Source: Bacillota bacterium
GTDB taxonomy: Bacteria; Bacillota; Clostridia; Acetivibrionales; DSM-1351
Length of the DNA stretch: 64,000 nt
Assembly (NCBI GenBank): GCA_023390335.1
Contig: JAEWCZ010000066.1
Span: 124,001-188,000 of the forward strand
Direction of reading: 5' to 3'
Shown here: positions 9,428 through 17,447 of the stretch, piece after piece
Position numbering within the stretch: position 1 is the stretch's first letter
Layout: each line of letters begins with the position of its first letter
The notes under the pieces: model-generated
Databases searched by the model: none
Seen by the model: the letters and a program-made list of their open reading frames with translations, nothing else
What the model was told of the DNA's origin: nothing
Position numbers and translations under genes: made by a program

Positions 9428-10579
9428 ATGTATATGATGAGACCAATGAAACTTGCTGGAAGTCAATTGATGTTCGGTGCAGGTTCACTTGAACACCTCA
9501 AGACACTGACGGGGAAGAGAGCAGTAATTGTAACCGGTGGCTCAAGCATGAAAAAAAGTGGAGTACTGCAAAAAACAATAGATTACTTAAAAGAAGCTGG
9601 AATAGACAGCCAGGTATTTGAAGGTGTTGAGCCTGACCCGCTTTTCAGTACGGTCTATAGAGGTGCCGGGGTAATGAAAGAGTACCAGCCTGATATAATT
9701 GTCGGATTGGGCGGCGGTTCAGCAATGGATGCAGCAAAAGCAATGTGGGTATATTATGAACATCCTGAACTGAAGACCCTTAATGACATAGTACCTCCAA
9801 ATATAGTACCAAAGTTAAGAAACAAGGCCATTCTGGTATGTATTCCTTCAACCAGCGGGACAGCCAGTGAGGTAAGCCGTTCTGTGGTAATCACCGATGA
9901 TGAAACCCATATAAAGTACGGAGTAGGAAACATGGAAATGATGCCGGATATTGCAATTTGCGATCCGGAGGTTACTGTAACAATGCCTGCAAAAATTACA
10001 GCTGAAACAGGTATGGATGCATTGACTCATGCACTGGAAGCACTTGTTTCAAATAGAGCAAATTATATTAGCAATATATTTGCAAAAAATGCAGCAAAGG
10101 ATATTATATTAAATCTCCCAAAGGCTTGCAGCCAAGGAAATGATATCGGATGCAGAGAAATTATGATTAATGCCTCTATGGCTGCAGGAATGGCGTTTAC
10201 CAACGTTTCACTAGGAATAGTTCATTCTATGGCACATACGTTGGGAAGCTTTTTTGGAATTTCACACGGACTTGCTGATGCTGTGCTACTGCCTTATGTT
10301 ATGGAATTTAATTCACATAATGCCGACGCAAAGAATTCCTATGATGAATTGGCAAAAGAACTGGGAGCAGAAAATTTAGTAAATGTTGTTCGGGAACTGA
10401 ATAAATCAATCGGAATTCCAAGTCGTTTTGCAGAACTAATAACTGAAGAAAACAAATATGGAGATGAGTTGGATGCAATGGCTGAAATGGCTCTAAAGGA
10501 TGGCTGTACTAAAACCAATCCTGTGATTCCTTCAATAGAGCAACTCAAGGAATTATTTATTAAAGTATATAAAGCTTAA
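9428..10579 (+). CDS. Iron-containing alcohol dehydrogenase family protein
   Basis: A 383-residue group III dehydrogenase. The NAD(P)-binding N-terminal half has VGLGGGSAMDAAKAM near residue 95. The metal-binding half has ETGMDALTHALE, HSMAHTLG and ISHGLADA, which supply the Asp and His ligands. Such enzymes interconvert aldehydes and alcohols or ketones with NAD(P)H. It follows the BtpA-like gene by 24 bases and is most likely part of the same transcript, reducing an aldehyde released downstream of the phosphorylase and kinase steps. ATGs at 9434 and 9437 are alternative starts. Confidence 0.87.
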   Translation: MYMMRPMKLAGSQLMFGAGSLEHLKTLTGKRAVIVTGGSSMKKSGVLQKTIDYLKEAGIDSQVFEGVEPDPLFSTVYRGAGVMKEYQPDIIVGLGGGSAMDAAKAMWVYYEHPELKTLNDIVPPNIVPKLRNKAILVCIPSTSGTASEVSRSVVITDDETHIKYGVGNMEMMPDIAICDPEVTVTMPAKITAETGMDALTHALEALVSNRANYISNIFAKNAAKDIILNLPKACSQGNDIGCREIMINASMAAGMAFTNVSLGIVHSMAHTLGSFFGISHGLADAVLLPYVMEFNSHNADAKNSYDELAKELGAENLVNVVRELNKSIGIPSRFAELITEENKYGDELDAMAEMALKDGCTKTNPVIPSIEQLKELFIKVYKA

Positions 10580-10711
10580 AAAATACTCAAGTTTCTCGGT
10601 TGGTATGAAATTGTTCTGGTGAATTTACAGCACACTAAAATATATTATGTAAACTAATAAACATGCCCTAAACCTGAATAAGTAATTACCGCCGGGAAAG
10701 GAGAGTAAAAA

Positions 10712-10726
10712 ATGATTATGCCGTAA
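10712..10726 (+). other. Possible four-codon leader ORF (Met-Ile-Met-Pro)
   Basis: A good ribosome binding site (AAAGGAG) sits 8 bases before an ATG that is followed by only three more codons and TAA. The next gene's own site and GTG follow immediately. It may be chance, or a minimal leader that loads ribosomes for the downstream gene. Confidence 0.2.
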
Positions 10727-10744
10727 GGCTTATGGAGGCTTAAT

Positions 10745-11467
10745 GTGAAACTAATATGTTATTTATCCAACGGATACCCAACAATAGAGTCTAGCATAGA
10801 GATGGCTAAAGACTATATTGACGCAGGCTGTGACATTATTGAAGTGGATTTTCCTTCTTCAGACCCTTACCTTGAAGGCGAGTATATCGCAAACAGAATG
10901 AAAGAAGCGCTTGCTGCCTGCAATGATTACGAAAAGTACATGGATGGAATTGTTGAGATAAAAAGCAGCCATCCTAATACTAAATTCATACTGTTGTCTT
11001 ATGAAAATACGATTCTAGAGATTGGTGTAGATCGTTTTATTAAATTCTGTGTTGATAATAATATGATGGATCTTATCTATGTAGGAAAAGACAATCAGGA
11101 ATTAAAAAGTAAGCTAATTGCCAACGGAATAAAGATTTCCTGCTACGTTCAATTCCATATGGATGAAAATGAAATTAAGGCGGCAGTTGAATCCAATGGA
11201 TTTGTTTACATGCAGGCAAAGCCAACTACCAACAACGTTAATCCTAAATTCCCAACCCTCAAGGAGTGTATAGATCATTTGAAGAGTCTCGGAATAAAAA
11301 GGGAGATATACTGCGGTGTGGGCATATATGCACCCGAAGACATAAAAATGGCAAAAGAAGCCGGAGCTGACGGCGTTTTTGTAGGAAGTACAGTTCTGAA
11401 GCTTCATACGGATATACCAAAAATGAAAGAAACAATTGCTTTGTTTAAAAAGACTTGCAACGAATAA
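10745..11467 (+). CDS. TrpA-like TIM-barrel lyase without a TrpB partner
   Basis: A 240-residue homolog of the tryptophan synthase alpha subunit. SNGYPTIESSIEMAKDYIDAGCDIIEVDFPSS matches the first strands, and the catalytic Glu (IIEVDF) is present. The second acid of TrpA, Asp60 in LADG, reads Glu here (YLEGEY). The phosphate-binding end is intact (GVGIYAP and ADGVFVGSTV). There is no trpB or other trp gene nearby, so a role in tryptophan synthesis is doubtful. More likely it performs a retro-aldol cleavage on a phosphorylated product of this operon. The start is GTG with GGAGG 6 bases upstream; a 165-base gap separates it from the dehydrogenase. Confidence 0.75.
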   Translation: MKLICYLSNGYPTIESSIEMAKDYIDAGCDIIEVDFPSSDPYLEGEYIANRMKEALAACNDYEKYMDGIVEIKSSHPNTKFILLSYENTILEIGVDRFIKFCVDNNMMDLIYVGKDNQELKSKLIANGIKISCYVQFHMDENEIKAAVESNGFVYMQAKPTTNNVNPKFPTLKECIDHLKSLGIKREIYCGVGIYAPEDIKMAKEAGADGVFVGSTVLKLHTDIPKMKETIALFKKTCNE

Positions 11468-11483
11468 AAGAATATAAATTAAG

Positions 11484-11529
11484 CAAAAACCATGTATACA
11501 GGGGTAATTACCTTATACATGGTTTTTTT
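11484..11529 (+). terminator. Rho-independent terminator of the nucleoside-type operon
   Basis: AAACCATGTATA pairs with TATACATGGTTT, followed by a run of T. It lies 17 bases after the TrpA-like gene and closes the operon begun at about 1.5 kb. Confidence 0.9.
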
Positions 11530-11588
11530 GTGTAGTATTTGATTCATCCAGTGAGTATCAAAGCATCATACAAAATACTTTTCATTGG

Positions 11589-11618
11589 TTGACATAAGGT
11601 AACAACTTCCAATATCTT
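11589..11618 (+). promoter_or_regulatory. Candidate promoter of the small-gene array
   Basis: TTGACA, an 18-base spacer and TATCTT lie about 130 bases before the first small gene. The long leader that would result contains no recognised riboswitch. Confidence 0.4.
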
Positions 11619-11749
11619 GAATATTATATATTGAGAAGCAATTACTTTTGATTTATGCAGTATGATGCTAATTAAGATAAAAAAGGTTCTTTGGTCTGCA
11701 TAAGTTTCAGTATTGCGATTCAAATATAGGACTGAAAGGAGTGAAAATC

Positions 11750-11917
11750 ATGTCAAAACCAAACCCTGTAACTGGTGATGCTTTTGTAGCTCAAGCAGTT
11801 AACCAGAAAAACTTGAGCCTGAATGCCAACGTAACGTTAAATGCTTATATTTGCGTAGAGCAGGAAGTGAAAGAATTCCAGTTGGCAGTAGCTGAAGCTG
11901 AGGAAGAGGACTGCTAG
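11750..11917 (+). CDS. Small acidic protein of unknown function, copy 1 (55 aa)
   Basis: This 55-residue gene is a near-duplicate of the one at 12209: both share AVNQKNLSLNANVTL, EQEV.EFQ and the ending AVAEAEEED. GAAAGGAG is placed 8 bases before the ATG. The centre is rich in Asn, Ser and Thr, and the C-terminus is strongly acidic and ends in Cys. There is no signal peptide or membrane segment. Its core resembles a RiPP precursor only superficially, and no modifying enzyme is adjacent. I do not recognise a family. It opens an array of eight small genes reading the same way. Confidence 0.7.
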   Translation: MSKPNPVTGDAFVAQAVNQKNLSLNANVTLNAYICVEQEVKEFQLAVAEAEEEDC

Positions 11918-11956
11918 ATGCTTACAAGGAACTATAAAGAGAGGAGGTAGAATCAA

Positions 11957-12166
11957 TTGAAAGTTGGATATGGTAAAGATGGTCTGACCATAAATTCTAA
12001 AAAAATTGACCCATATAGTTTCTCATACAAAGAAGTTTCCATTGAACTTGAGAAGCCTGAAGCAAAATCTGATCCTATGAGCACTGTAGAAAGGTTTTAC
12101 AGCGTTAAGAATTCCGGTGAAGAAGTAACAAAGCTAGAGAAATTCAAAACATTTTTAGCTAAGTAA
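11957..12166 (+). CDS. Small protein of unknown function (69 aa)
   Basis: A 69-residue, charged, soluble protein starting at TTG, 12 bases after GAGGAGG. It lies between the two duplicated small genes. The N-terminal VGYGKDGLTINSKKI recalls the SKSGEI.I segments of the later small proteins in the array. The C-terminal half, with ERFYSVKNSGEE and TKLEKFKTFLAK, looks helical. No function is recognisable; co-expression with its neighbours is very likely. Confidence 0.6.
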   Translation: MKVGYGKDGLTINSKKIDPYSFSYKEVSIELEKPEAKSDPMSTVERFYSVKNSGEEVTKLEKFKTFLAK

Positions 12167-12208
12167 AGCTTGAGTATAGTATATAAAAAATAAAGGAGCG
12201 TATTAATT

Positions 12209-12352
12209 ATGGGAGATCTATTTAAAGCAGCAGCAGTAAACCAGAAAAATTTGAGCTTAAACGCAAACGTTACCTTAAGCTCTTATCTTGAAGTAGAGCA
12301 GGAAGTGGAAGAATTCCAAATAGCAGTAGCTGAAGCTGAGGAAGAGGACTAA
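12209..12352 (+). CDS. Small acidic protein of unknown function, copy 2 (47 aa)
   Basis: A 47-residue paralog of the gene at 11750, with a shorter N-terminus (MGDLFKAAAVNQKN) and the same acidic end AVAEAEEED. The conserved block from VNQKN to the acidic tail is about 80 percent identical between the copies, which shows real coding constraint. AAAGGAG lies 8 bases before the ATG. The terminal Cys and internal Cys of copy 1 are absent here. The function is unknown. Confidence 0.7.
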   Translation: MGDLFKAAAVNQKNLSLNANVTLSSYLEVEQEVEEFQIAVAEAEEED

Positions 12353-12407
12353 ATAATTATTGATTTTTAATAATTTAATAGTCTAATGACTTAATATTTA
12401 AAAAAAT

Positions 12408-12454
12408 CCAAGGAGAAAACTATCCTAGTTTTTAGGAGAAAAATTTCTCCTTGG
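12408..12454 (+). other. Strong nested hairpin between small genes
   Basis: CCAAGGAGAAA pairs perfectly with TTTCTCCTTGG, and an inner TCCTA/TAGGA stem fills the loop. No T tract follows, so it is not a classical terminator. It divides the array into an upstream set of three and a downstream set of five small genes, and may be a processing or stability element. Confidence 0.55.
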
Positions 12455-12551
12455 TATATTATTAAAAGTATTTCAACCATGTAAGAACTTTTGACACCTA
12501 ATAATCATAATATGGATATAGGGAAAATTCATATAGGAGCATGTATATATT

Positions 12552-12761
12552 ATGAATGATGAAGATAGTAATCCAATTAATATGAAGAAACAGGCTGAAG
12601 TCGATATGAGTGCTAAAGAGGTAGATCAAATAAACGTAAATCACCAATCAAATATGACTCTATCTGCGAATTCTGTAATTACTCAGTCTCATTTGTCAAT
12701 AAAAACAGATGACAATGGGATATTAGAGGATGGTGATGGAAATGAAAATGAGTCAAAATAA
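12552..12761 (+). CDS. Small acidic protein of unknown function (69 aa)
   Basis: A 69-residue, very acidic, Asn- and Ser-rich protein. ATAGGAGC lies 10 bases upstream of the ATG. The segment INVNHQSNMTLSANSVITQS resembles the VNQKNLSLNANVTL block of the array's first members. A TTGACA at 12491 with a GATATA-like -10 could give it a separate promoter after the hairpin at 12408. Its end overlaps the next gene. No known domain is recognised. Confidence 0.55.
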   Translation: MNDEDSNPINMKKQAEVDMSAKEVDQINVNHQSNMTLSANSVITQSHLSIKTDDNGILEDGDGNENESK

Positions 12762-13047
12762 TGATAGAATTGCAATAACATTAAAGAAAAGGATAAATGG
12801 AAAACCTTCCAAAATTCAGATAAGCAAAAGCGGCGAAATATATATAGACGGTGAGTTATATGATGAACAGAATCAGGATAAATTCAAAGGGGTCTATGTT
12901 AGTGCGGAAAAACACAATGTTGTTAATAAGGGAGAAGATACTCAAAGAATGATTGATGCAAGCAAGAAGGCAGCTAAAGGAGAAACGGTTGTACTAACAG
13001 ATGTTCATACGCCCAACAAGAGCCAGACAACTGCTGTGAAATTCTAG
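12736..13047 (+). CDS. Small protein of unknown function (103 aa)
   Basis: A 103-residue basic protein overlapping the 3' end of the preceding gene. Three in-frame ATGs (12736, 12742, 12748) and an earlier one at 12730 compete; 12736 is chosen for its distance to AGAGGA. The segment KIQISKSGEIYIDGELYDE is shared in pattern with ISISKSGEIEIVNIDEE and ISVDKNGKININGHCFE in the genes at 13352 and 13640, suggesting a common beta-hairpin unit. The C-terminal half has an amphipathic stretch, MIDASKKAAKGE. Function is unknown. Confidence 0.6.
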   Translation: MEMKMSQNNDRIAITLKKRINGKPSKIQISKSGEIYIDGELYDEQNQDKFKGVYVSAEKHNVVNKGEDTQRMIDASKKAAKGETVVLTDVHTPNKSQTTAVKF

Positions 13048-13071
13048 ATAGTATAAAGGGAGGTTAAACAT

Positions 13072-13341
13072 ATGCTTGAAGGACTAGAATATACATTGTA
13101 TGATAGCAGCGACTCCATTCAAAATGATGAACCGGATAAAAAAGGGATTAAATTTAGAACTGATTCTGCATGTATAAATACCAGTAGCTTCAATATTCAA
13201 CTAAATAAGGATGATAAAAAAAAAGGACATTTTGCACTGATAGAGCAAATGTACCAATTACGTTGTGACGATACTTTATCAAAGAAAGAAAGAACTGAGA
13301 AATTCGATGAATTAATTAAAGAATTCAAAAAGAAAGGTTAG
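13072..13341 (+). CDS. Small charged protein of unknown function (89 aa)
   Basis: An 89-residue soluble protein with a clear GGGAGG site. The first half is acidic (YDSSDSIQNDEPDKKG) with the Ser/Asn-rich CINTSSFNIQLNKDD. The second half is helical and charged (FALIEQMYQLRC to EKFDELIKEFKKKG). It lies in mid-array with gaps of 24 and 10 bases on either side. I do not recognise it. Confidence 0.6.
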   Translation: MLEGLEYTLYDSSDSIQNDEPDKKGIKFRTDSACINTSSFNIQLNKDDKKKGHFALIEQMYQLRCDDTLSKKERTEKFDELIKEFKKKG

Positions 13342-13351
13342 GGAGAATCAG

Positions 13352-13627
13352 ATGAACGATAAAAAGGTATCAACACTACTTAACCTTTCGAACCAAGCGA
13401 ATTATACTAAAGCATTCAATTCTCACTTGGCACAATTTAATTTTATAATAATAATGGGTAGAGAGTTCCTGAAGAAAGGTAATGATAATATTAAAGATAT
13501 CCCTTTGTCAATAAGTATTAGTAAGTCAGGTGAAATTGAGATTGTGAATATTGACGAAGAAAATAATAATGATATAGATAATATATGTATTTATTCAGAT
13601 AAAAGAATAACAGATAGTGATGAATAG
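13352..13627 (+). CDS. Small protein of unknown function (91 aa), NQ/SKSGEI type
   Basis: A 91-residue protein combining both recurring patterns of the array: an N-terminal LNLSNQANYTKAFNSHLAQF followed by a hydrophobic FIIIM stretch, and a central LSISISKSGEIEIVNIDEEN. The same order occurs in the next gene, so the two are probably paralogs. The tail is very acidic. GGGAG lies 8 bases before the ATG. No function can be assigned. Confidence 0.6.
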   Translation: MNDKKVSTLLNLSNQANYTKAFNSHLAQFNFIIIMGREFLKKGNDNIKDIPLSISISKSGEIEIVNIDEENNNDIDNICIYSDKRITDSDE

Positions 13628-13639
13628 GGAGGGAATCAG

Positions 13640-13912
13640 ATGGAAGTTTCTGAAGGCCAAGAAAAATCCTATAATTTTTTAATAAACGCCTCCAATCAGG
13701 CTAATTTGGTTGGTACTGACAACATATCTCCGGTACAGATTAATTCTTTATTTATATTCGTTTCACCATATGTTTTGGAGAAGGTTAATATGGATGAATT
13801 GGATATAGACATTAGCGTTGACAAAAATGGTAAAATAAATATTAACGGACATTGCTTTGAACCGATTGAAGTTAAATCGGGTATAAACGTGTTGGGTATT
13901 CTAAAAAGATAA
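13640..13912 (+). CDS. Small protein of unknown function (90 aa), NQ/SKSGEI type
   Basis: A 90-residue likely paralog of the preceding gene: INASNQANLVGTDNISPVQI and the hydrophobic LFIFVS stretch are followed by DIDISVDKNGKININGHCFE. AGGGAGGG precedes the ATG. It is the last gene before the terminator at 13983. The shared architecture suggests small structural or complex-forming proteins, but this is only inference. Confidence 0.6.
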   Translation: MEVSEGQEKSYNFLINASNQANLVGTDNISPVQINSLFIFVSPYVLEKVNMDELDIDISVDKNGKININGHCFEPIEVKSGINVLGILKR

Positions 13913-13982
13913 ATATAGCTAAACGTAAAGGGACAGAAACCGGTGCGGTTCAATGTTTAAGCGAAATGCAAAACCTACATGG

Positions 13983-14037
13983 AAATACTCTTTTATGGTT
14001 AAGAAGCTAAGTATTAACCAGAGAGGAGTATTTTTTA
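13983..14037 (+). terminator. Terminator of the small-gene array
   Basis: AAATACTC with GAGTATTT and an inner GGTTAA with TTAACC form a long hairpin followed by six T. It lies about 70 bases after the last small gene and confirms the array as a unit. Confidence 0.8.
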
Positions 14038-14157
14038 TGATTTTGCTGCTTTTAGTTTAAAATTTTCTTATCCATGTTCTTTAACTAACATTACCCAACT
14101 GCACAGACAGTTCAGAATCGTTGAGTTTCAAAGCCCTTTATACATGGTTTTTGGTTG

Positions 14158-14787
14158 TTATTTTAAAAACGACTGTACTTTAGTATGACTTATTAAGTCT
14201 TTTATTTTCCGATTATAATATTCGGAGAAATTAGTATTAATCTCATCGTTACTTTCCAGTTTAACCTTTTTAAACTTTTCCTTTAATGCATTTTTATAAG
14301 CTCCGCGCATCAAAGCCTTTTTATAAGCAGGTTTAACGCTTTCCCAGTATTCATCCTCATTCATTTTCAACCCTCTTATATACTCCTTAAATGCTTCATA
14401 TTGTTTACTGTCCTTTTTTAATGTTTCCTGATTTGATTTTATAGCAGCTTCAACCTGTTGGTCAGATACGTGAAATCCCTCCTTGACGGCTTGTGTATAA
14501 ACTACATGGCTTTCAACAATTTTGTCTAATATCTCCTTATCCGACAACTTATTTTCACTATTTATCATTGCTTTGTATGTGTCAAAGCCTTTTTTAGATA
14601 TTTTCTCTCCATCAATAGTTGCAACGATGTCATTCCCTGCATTAGTTAATTCCTGTGATTGTTTCATTCCAAAGAGTTTTGCAGCACTCTCACTTTTAGA
14701 AAATGTATACCCACCTATACAACATATCAAAATAACGGCTGTAACTGCTATGATAATTACCTTTTTTTTATTAACACTATTTATCAT
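14158..14787 (-). CDS. Membrane-anchored SurA-N-like protein
   Basis: A 209-residue protein with a single N-terminal membrane segment (VIIIAVTAVILICCIGGYTF) and an extracytoplasmic helical domain beginning VATIDGEKISKKGFDTYK. That pattern matches the SurA/PrsA chaperone N-terminal domain. The peptidyl-prolyl isomerase domain of PrsA or SurA is absent, so it would be a chaperone-like or peptide-binding domain only. AAAGGGG lies upstream of the ATG. It reads against the small-gene array and away from the MFS gene. Its role is unknown. Confidence 0.7.
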   Translation of the reverse strand: MINSVNKKKVIIIAVTAVILICCIGGYTFSKSESAAKLFGMKQSQELTNAGNDIVATIDGEKISKKGFDTYKAMINSENKLSDKEILDKIVESHVVYTQAVKEGFHVSDQQVEAAIKSNQETLKKDSKQYEAFKEYIRGLKMNEDEYWESVKPAYKKALMRGAYKNALKEKFKKVKLESNDEINTNFSEYYNRKIKDLISHTKVQSFLK

Positions 14788-14911
14788 AAAAAATCCCCTT
14801 TCAAGAGGTGTACTAAGATGAAAATAAAGTGTGATAAAATAATCTATTATATGTTATTCTATTTTCATATTACCAGTACTTAACAAACATGTAAATATAT
14901 TTAAATTAAGG

Positions 14912-16087
14912 ATGTTATATAGAAATATGAATTCAAAAACCGTAAGACATTTTTATATTTATAGTTTCTTTTCATCGTTTCTCTTGTTTTTGCCTGTGCT
15001 GTTGATGATATATAACGAGAGAAATGTAACAGCCGGTGATATGCTGATTATTGAGGCATTTTACTATTTTTCAATTTTTCTGTTTGAAATACCTACCGGT
15101 GTCTTAGGTGATAAAATCGGGCATGACAAACTGGTTGTTATGGGACTTGGCGGAACCATATTATCCTATGTGATATTTTCATTTTCTTATAGTCTGACAA
15201 TGATAATTATATCTCAAGTATTACTTGGTATATTCGCATCCTGTATAAGTGGGTCTGACCATAGCAGTCTATATGTATATTTTGATAAATGCGGAGAGAA
15301 GAATAGTGCAAAATATCAGGATAAAATATATAGAATTTCAGTTGTCGGTATGCTTTTAAGCTATATTATGTCGGGGACGATGTTCAAGCTGGATTCAAAA
15401 GGTACATTGACCTTTTTGCTAACTGCCTTAACTTACTTTATAGCTGCAATTTTTTATGTCCTATTTGTTACAAACAAGAGGAATGAAGTTAACGGCAAAG
15501 ATGATAAGGCTACTATCACCGCAACCACACAGGAGCTTAAGTCTTGCCTTTATTTTGACAAAGATGTAATCATATGCGGAACGTTAATTGGTATCATGTC
15601 AGGTAGCTATGTAATTTCACAAATATTTTACAACAATTTAAAGATTGATCCATACGTAATAGGAGTATTGTATTGTGCCGGAAATGCAACACAATTTATA
15701 TTTAATAAATTCAAGTTTAAATTTAATAGAATACTCATGTTTTTAATACCGTTGATATATTTGATAACTATAATAGAGAATACCCTTGCGGTAATTTTAT
15801 TTGTATTTCTGGTAGCGTTGATTAACTCCAAAGTCAAACCCTTTATAAATAATTATGTCTTGACCCGATCAAAAACTCATAAGGCATATAATATGTCACT
15901 TATGAGCTTGGTTTATAACATAATCAATGTTGTACTAATGGTTTCCTTATCCGGAATTATTCATATGATTGGTTACAAATATTCAATGATTCTAATGACA
16001 GCTATAACCTTAATACTTCTTTTATACATCTACATTAAAAGCAGTGAAAAGTATAAAATGGAGATTAAAAGGTTAGAAAGGTTTTAA
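14912..16087 (+). CDS. MFS transporter
   Basis: A 391-residue polytopic membrane protein with about 11-12 hydrophobic helices. The loop EIPTGVLGDKIGHDKLVVMG between helices 2 and 3 is the typical major facilitator motif A region. Such proteins export drugs or small metabolites by proton exchange. It is next to an inverse SurA-like gene and has no obvious partner; a link to the small-gene array is possible but unsupported. ATG at 14927 (MNSKTVRHF) is an equally good start given the AAGGATG site. Confidence 0.8.
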   Translation: MLYRNMNSKTVRHFYIYSFFSSFLLFLPVLLMIYNERNVTAGDMLIIEAFYYFSIFLFEIPTGVLGDKIGHDKLVVMGLGGTILSYVIFSFSYSLTMIIISQVLLGIFASCISGSDHSSLYVYFDKCGEKNSAKYQDKIYRISVVGMLLSYIMSGTMFKLDSKGTLTFLLTALTYFIAAIFYVLFVTNKRNEVNGKDDKATITATTQELKSCLYFDKDVIICGTLIGIMSGSYVISQIFYNNLKIDPYVIGVLYCAGNATQFIFNKFKFKFNRILMFLIPLIYLITIIENTLAVILFVFLVALINSKVKPFINNYVLTRSKTHKAYNMSLMSLVYNIINVVLMVSLSGIIHMIGYKYSMILMTAITLILLLYIYIKSSEKYKMEIKRLERF

Positions 16088-16145
16088 ACTCTGGCGAATT
16101 TATAGTAAAATATGTATAATAACTTAGATTAATAGGAGGATAAAT

Positions 16146-16781
16146 ATGAAGATTAAATGGTTTGGACACTCATGTTTTCTTATAACTTCGGATAATGGTA
16201 CAAGGATACTGACAGACCCTTTTGATGAACAGGTGGGTTATACTCTCCCGCATACAGAGGCAGATGTTGTAACGGTAAGCCATAATCATTTTGACCATGA
16301 CAATGTTGGAGTTGTGAAGGGCGATTTCAAGCATATAAAAGATGAAGGCAATTTTACCCACGGAGATATAGGTATAAAAGGAATATCAACCTTTCATGAT
16401 GAAGTGGGAGGTGCAAAAAGGGGTAAAAATATAGTATTCATTTATTCTATTGATGGTATTACTATTTGTCATTTGGGAGATTTGGGACATGCTTTATCTG
16501 AAGAGCAGGTTAAGGAAATAGGAAAAGTAGATGTGCTTCTCATTCCAATAGGCGATGTATACACAATTGACGGAGATACTGCGATAGAGGTTATAAAATC
16601 GATAAATCCAAGGATTTCAATTCCTATGCACTATAAGACAGAACATTTGTCTTTTGACCTGGCAAACTCGGATAGTTTTCTGGAAAAAATGGACGGTAAA
16701 AAGCACCCTAGTAATGAAATCGTATTAAATGCAGATAATATATCACAATATTCTAAAGTGCTGACACTTGATTATCTATAA
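16146..16781 (+). CDS. MBL-fold metal-dependent hydrolase, UPF0173-like
   Basis: A 211-residue metallo-beta-lactamase-fold protein. It begins KIKWFGHSCFLI and carries the metal-binding motif SHNHFDHDN near residue 45, then CHLGDLGH and the late histidine PMHYKTE. Relatives of this compact type are widespread with unclear substrates. AGGAGG precedes the ATG. It stands alone between an MFS gene and a DNA glycosylase. Confidence 0.83.
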   Translation: MKIKWFGHSCFLITSDNGTRILTDPFDEQVGYTLPHTEADVVTVSHNHFDHDNVGVVKGDFKHIKDEGNFTHGDIGIKGISTFHDEVGGAKRGKNIVFIYSIDGITICHLGDLGHALSEEQVKEIGKVDVLLIPIGDVYTIDGDTAIEVIKSINPRISIPMHYKTEHLSFDLANSDSFLEKMDGKKHPSNEIVLNADNISQYSKVLTLDYL

Positions 16782-16813
16782 ATAAAATTAATTATTAGCA
16801 GAGAGGGTTTTCT

Positions 16814-17374
16814 ATGAGTGCTTGTTTGTGGCCCGGCAATAATCCTACAATGAAACAGTATCACGATAACGAATGGTGCAGACCAAGCTATGATGATTCA
16901 TATATATTTGAAATGCTTACCTTGGAAGGGGCTCAAAGCGGATTATCTTGGAGTATAATCCTTTCCAAAAGAGAAGAATATAAAAAGGCTTTTAGAAATT
17001 TTGATATCAGATATTGTTCTTCCCTAAGCGATGAAGAACTGGAAAATATCAAAAATGAATATAATGTTATTAAAAATCCCTTGAAATTAAGGTCTGTGAG
17101 AAGCAATGCCTTAGCAGTACTTAAAACACAAACAGAATTCGGAAGCTTTTCAGATTACCTTTGGCGTTTCGTAGATTATCACCCTCAGATAAATATTTGG
17201 GAATGCGATGAACAAATGCCTGCAAAAACTCCTTTGTCAGAACAGATTAGCAAGGATTTGAAAAAGAGAAACTTTAAATTTGTTGGGCCTGTTATAATAT
17301 ATTCATTTATGCAGGCAATCGGTATGGTAGATGACCATATAAGGTCATGTCCATATCATACATTAAACAGATAG
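16814..17374 (+). CDS. tag: DNA-3-methyladenine glycosylase I
   Basis: A 186-residue base-excision repair enzyme that removes 3-methyladenine from alkylated DNA. The N-terminal C-x-W-PG, YHDNEWCRPSYDD and LEGAQSGLSWSIIL with its catalytic Glu match Tag. The C-terminal VDDHIRSCPYH provides the remaining zinc ligands. The length fits the family. GAGAGGG precedes the ATG. It is 32 bases behind the MBL gene and may share its transcript. The following metG has its own T-box-controlled promoter. Confidence 0.92.
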   Translation: MSACLWPGNNPTMKQYHDNEWCRPSYDDSYIFEMLTLEGAQSGLSWSIILSKREEYKKAFRNFDIRYCSSLSDEELENIKNEYNVIKNPLKLRSVRSNALAVLKTQTEFGSFSDYLWRFVDYHPQINIWECDEQMPAKTPLSEQISKDLKKRNFKFVGPVIIYSFMQAIGMVDDHIRSCPYHTLNR

Positions 17375-17447
17375 CCATTTAAAACAACGACCACTAATCC
17401 CTTGACAACTTTTCATGTTAGCTTTAGACTAATATTAATAATGTTTA

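Noticed and set aside
10745..11467. Tryptophan biosynthesis gene trpA
   Set aside because: No other trp gene nearby, one catalytic acid changed, and it sits in a catabolic operon.
11750..12352. RiPP or R-body (RebB) precursors
   Set aside because: The duplicated peptides have leader-like acidic ends, but no modification enzyme, protease or exporter adjoins, and the RebB pattern (VTDAVTQ) is absent.
14522..14883. Plus-strand ORFs opposite the SurA-like gene
   Set aside because: Low-complexity reading frames antisense to a gene with a clear signal and ribosome site.
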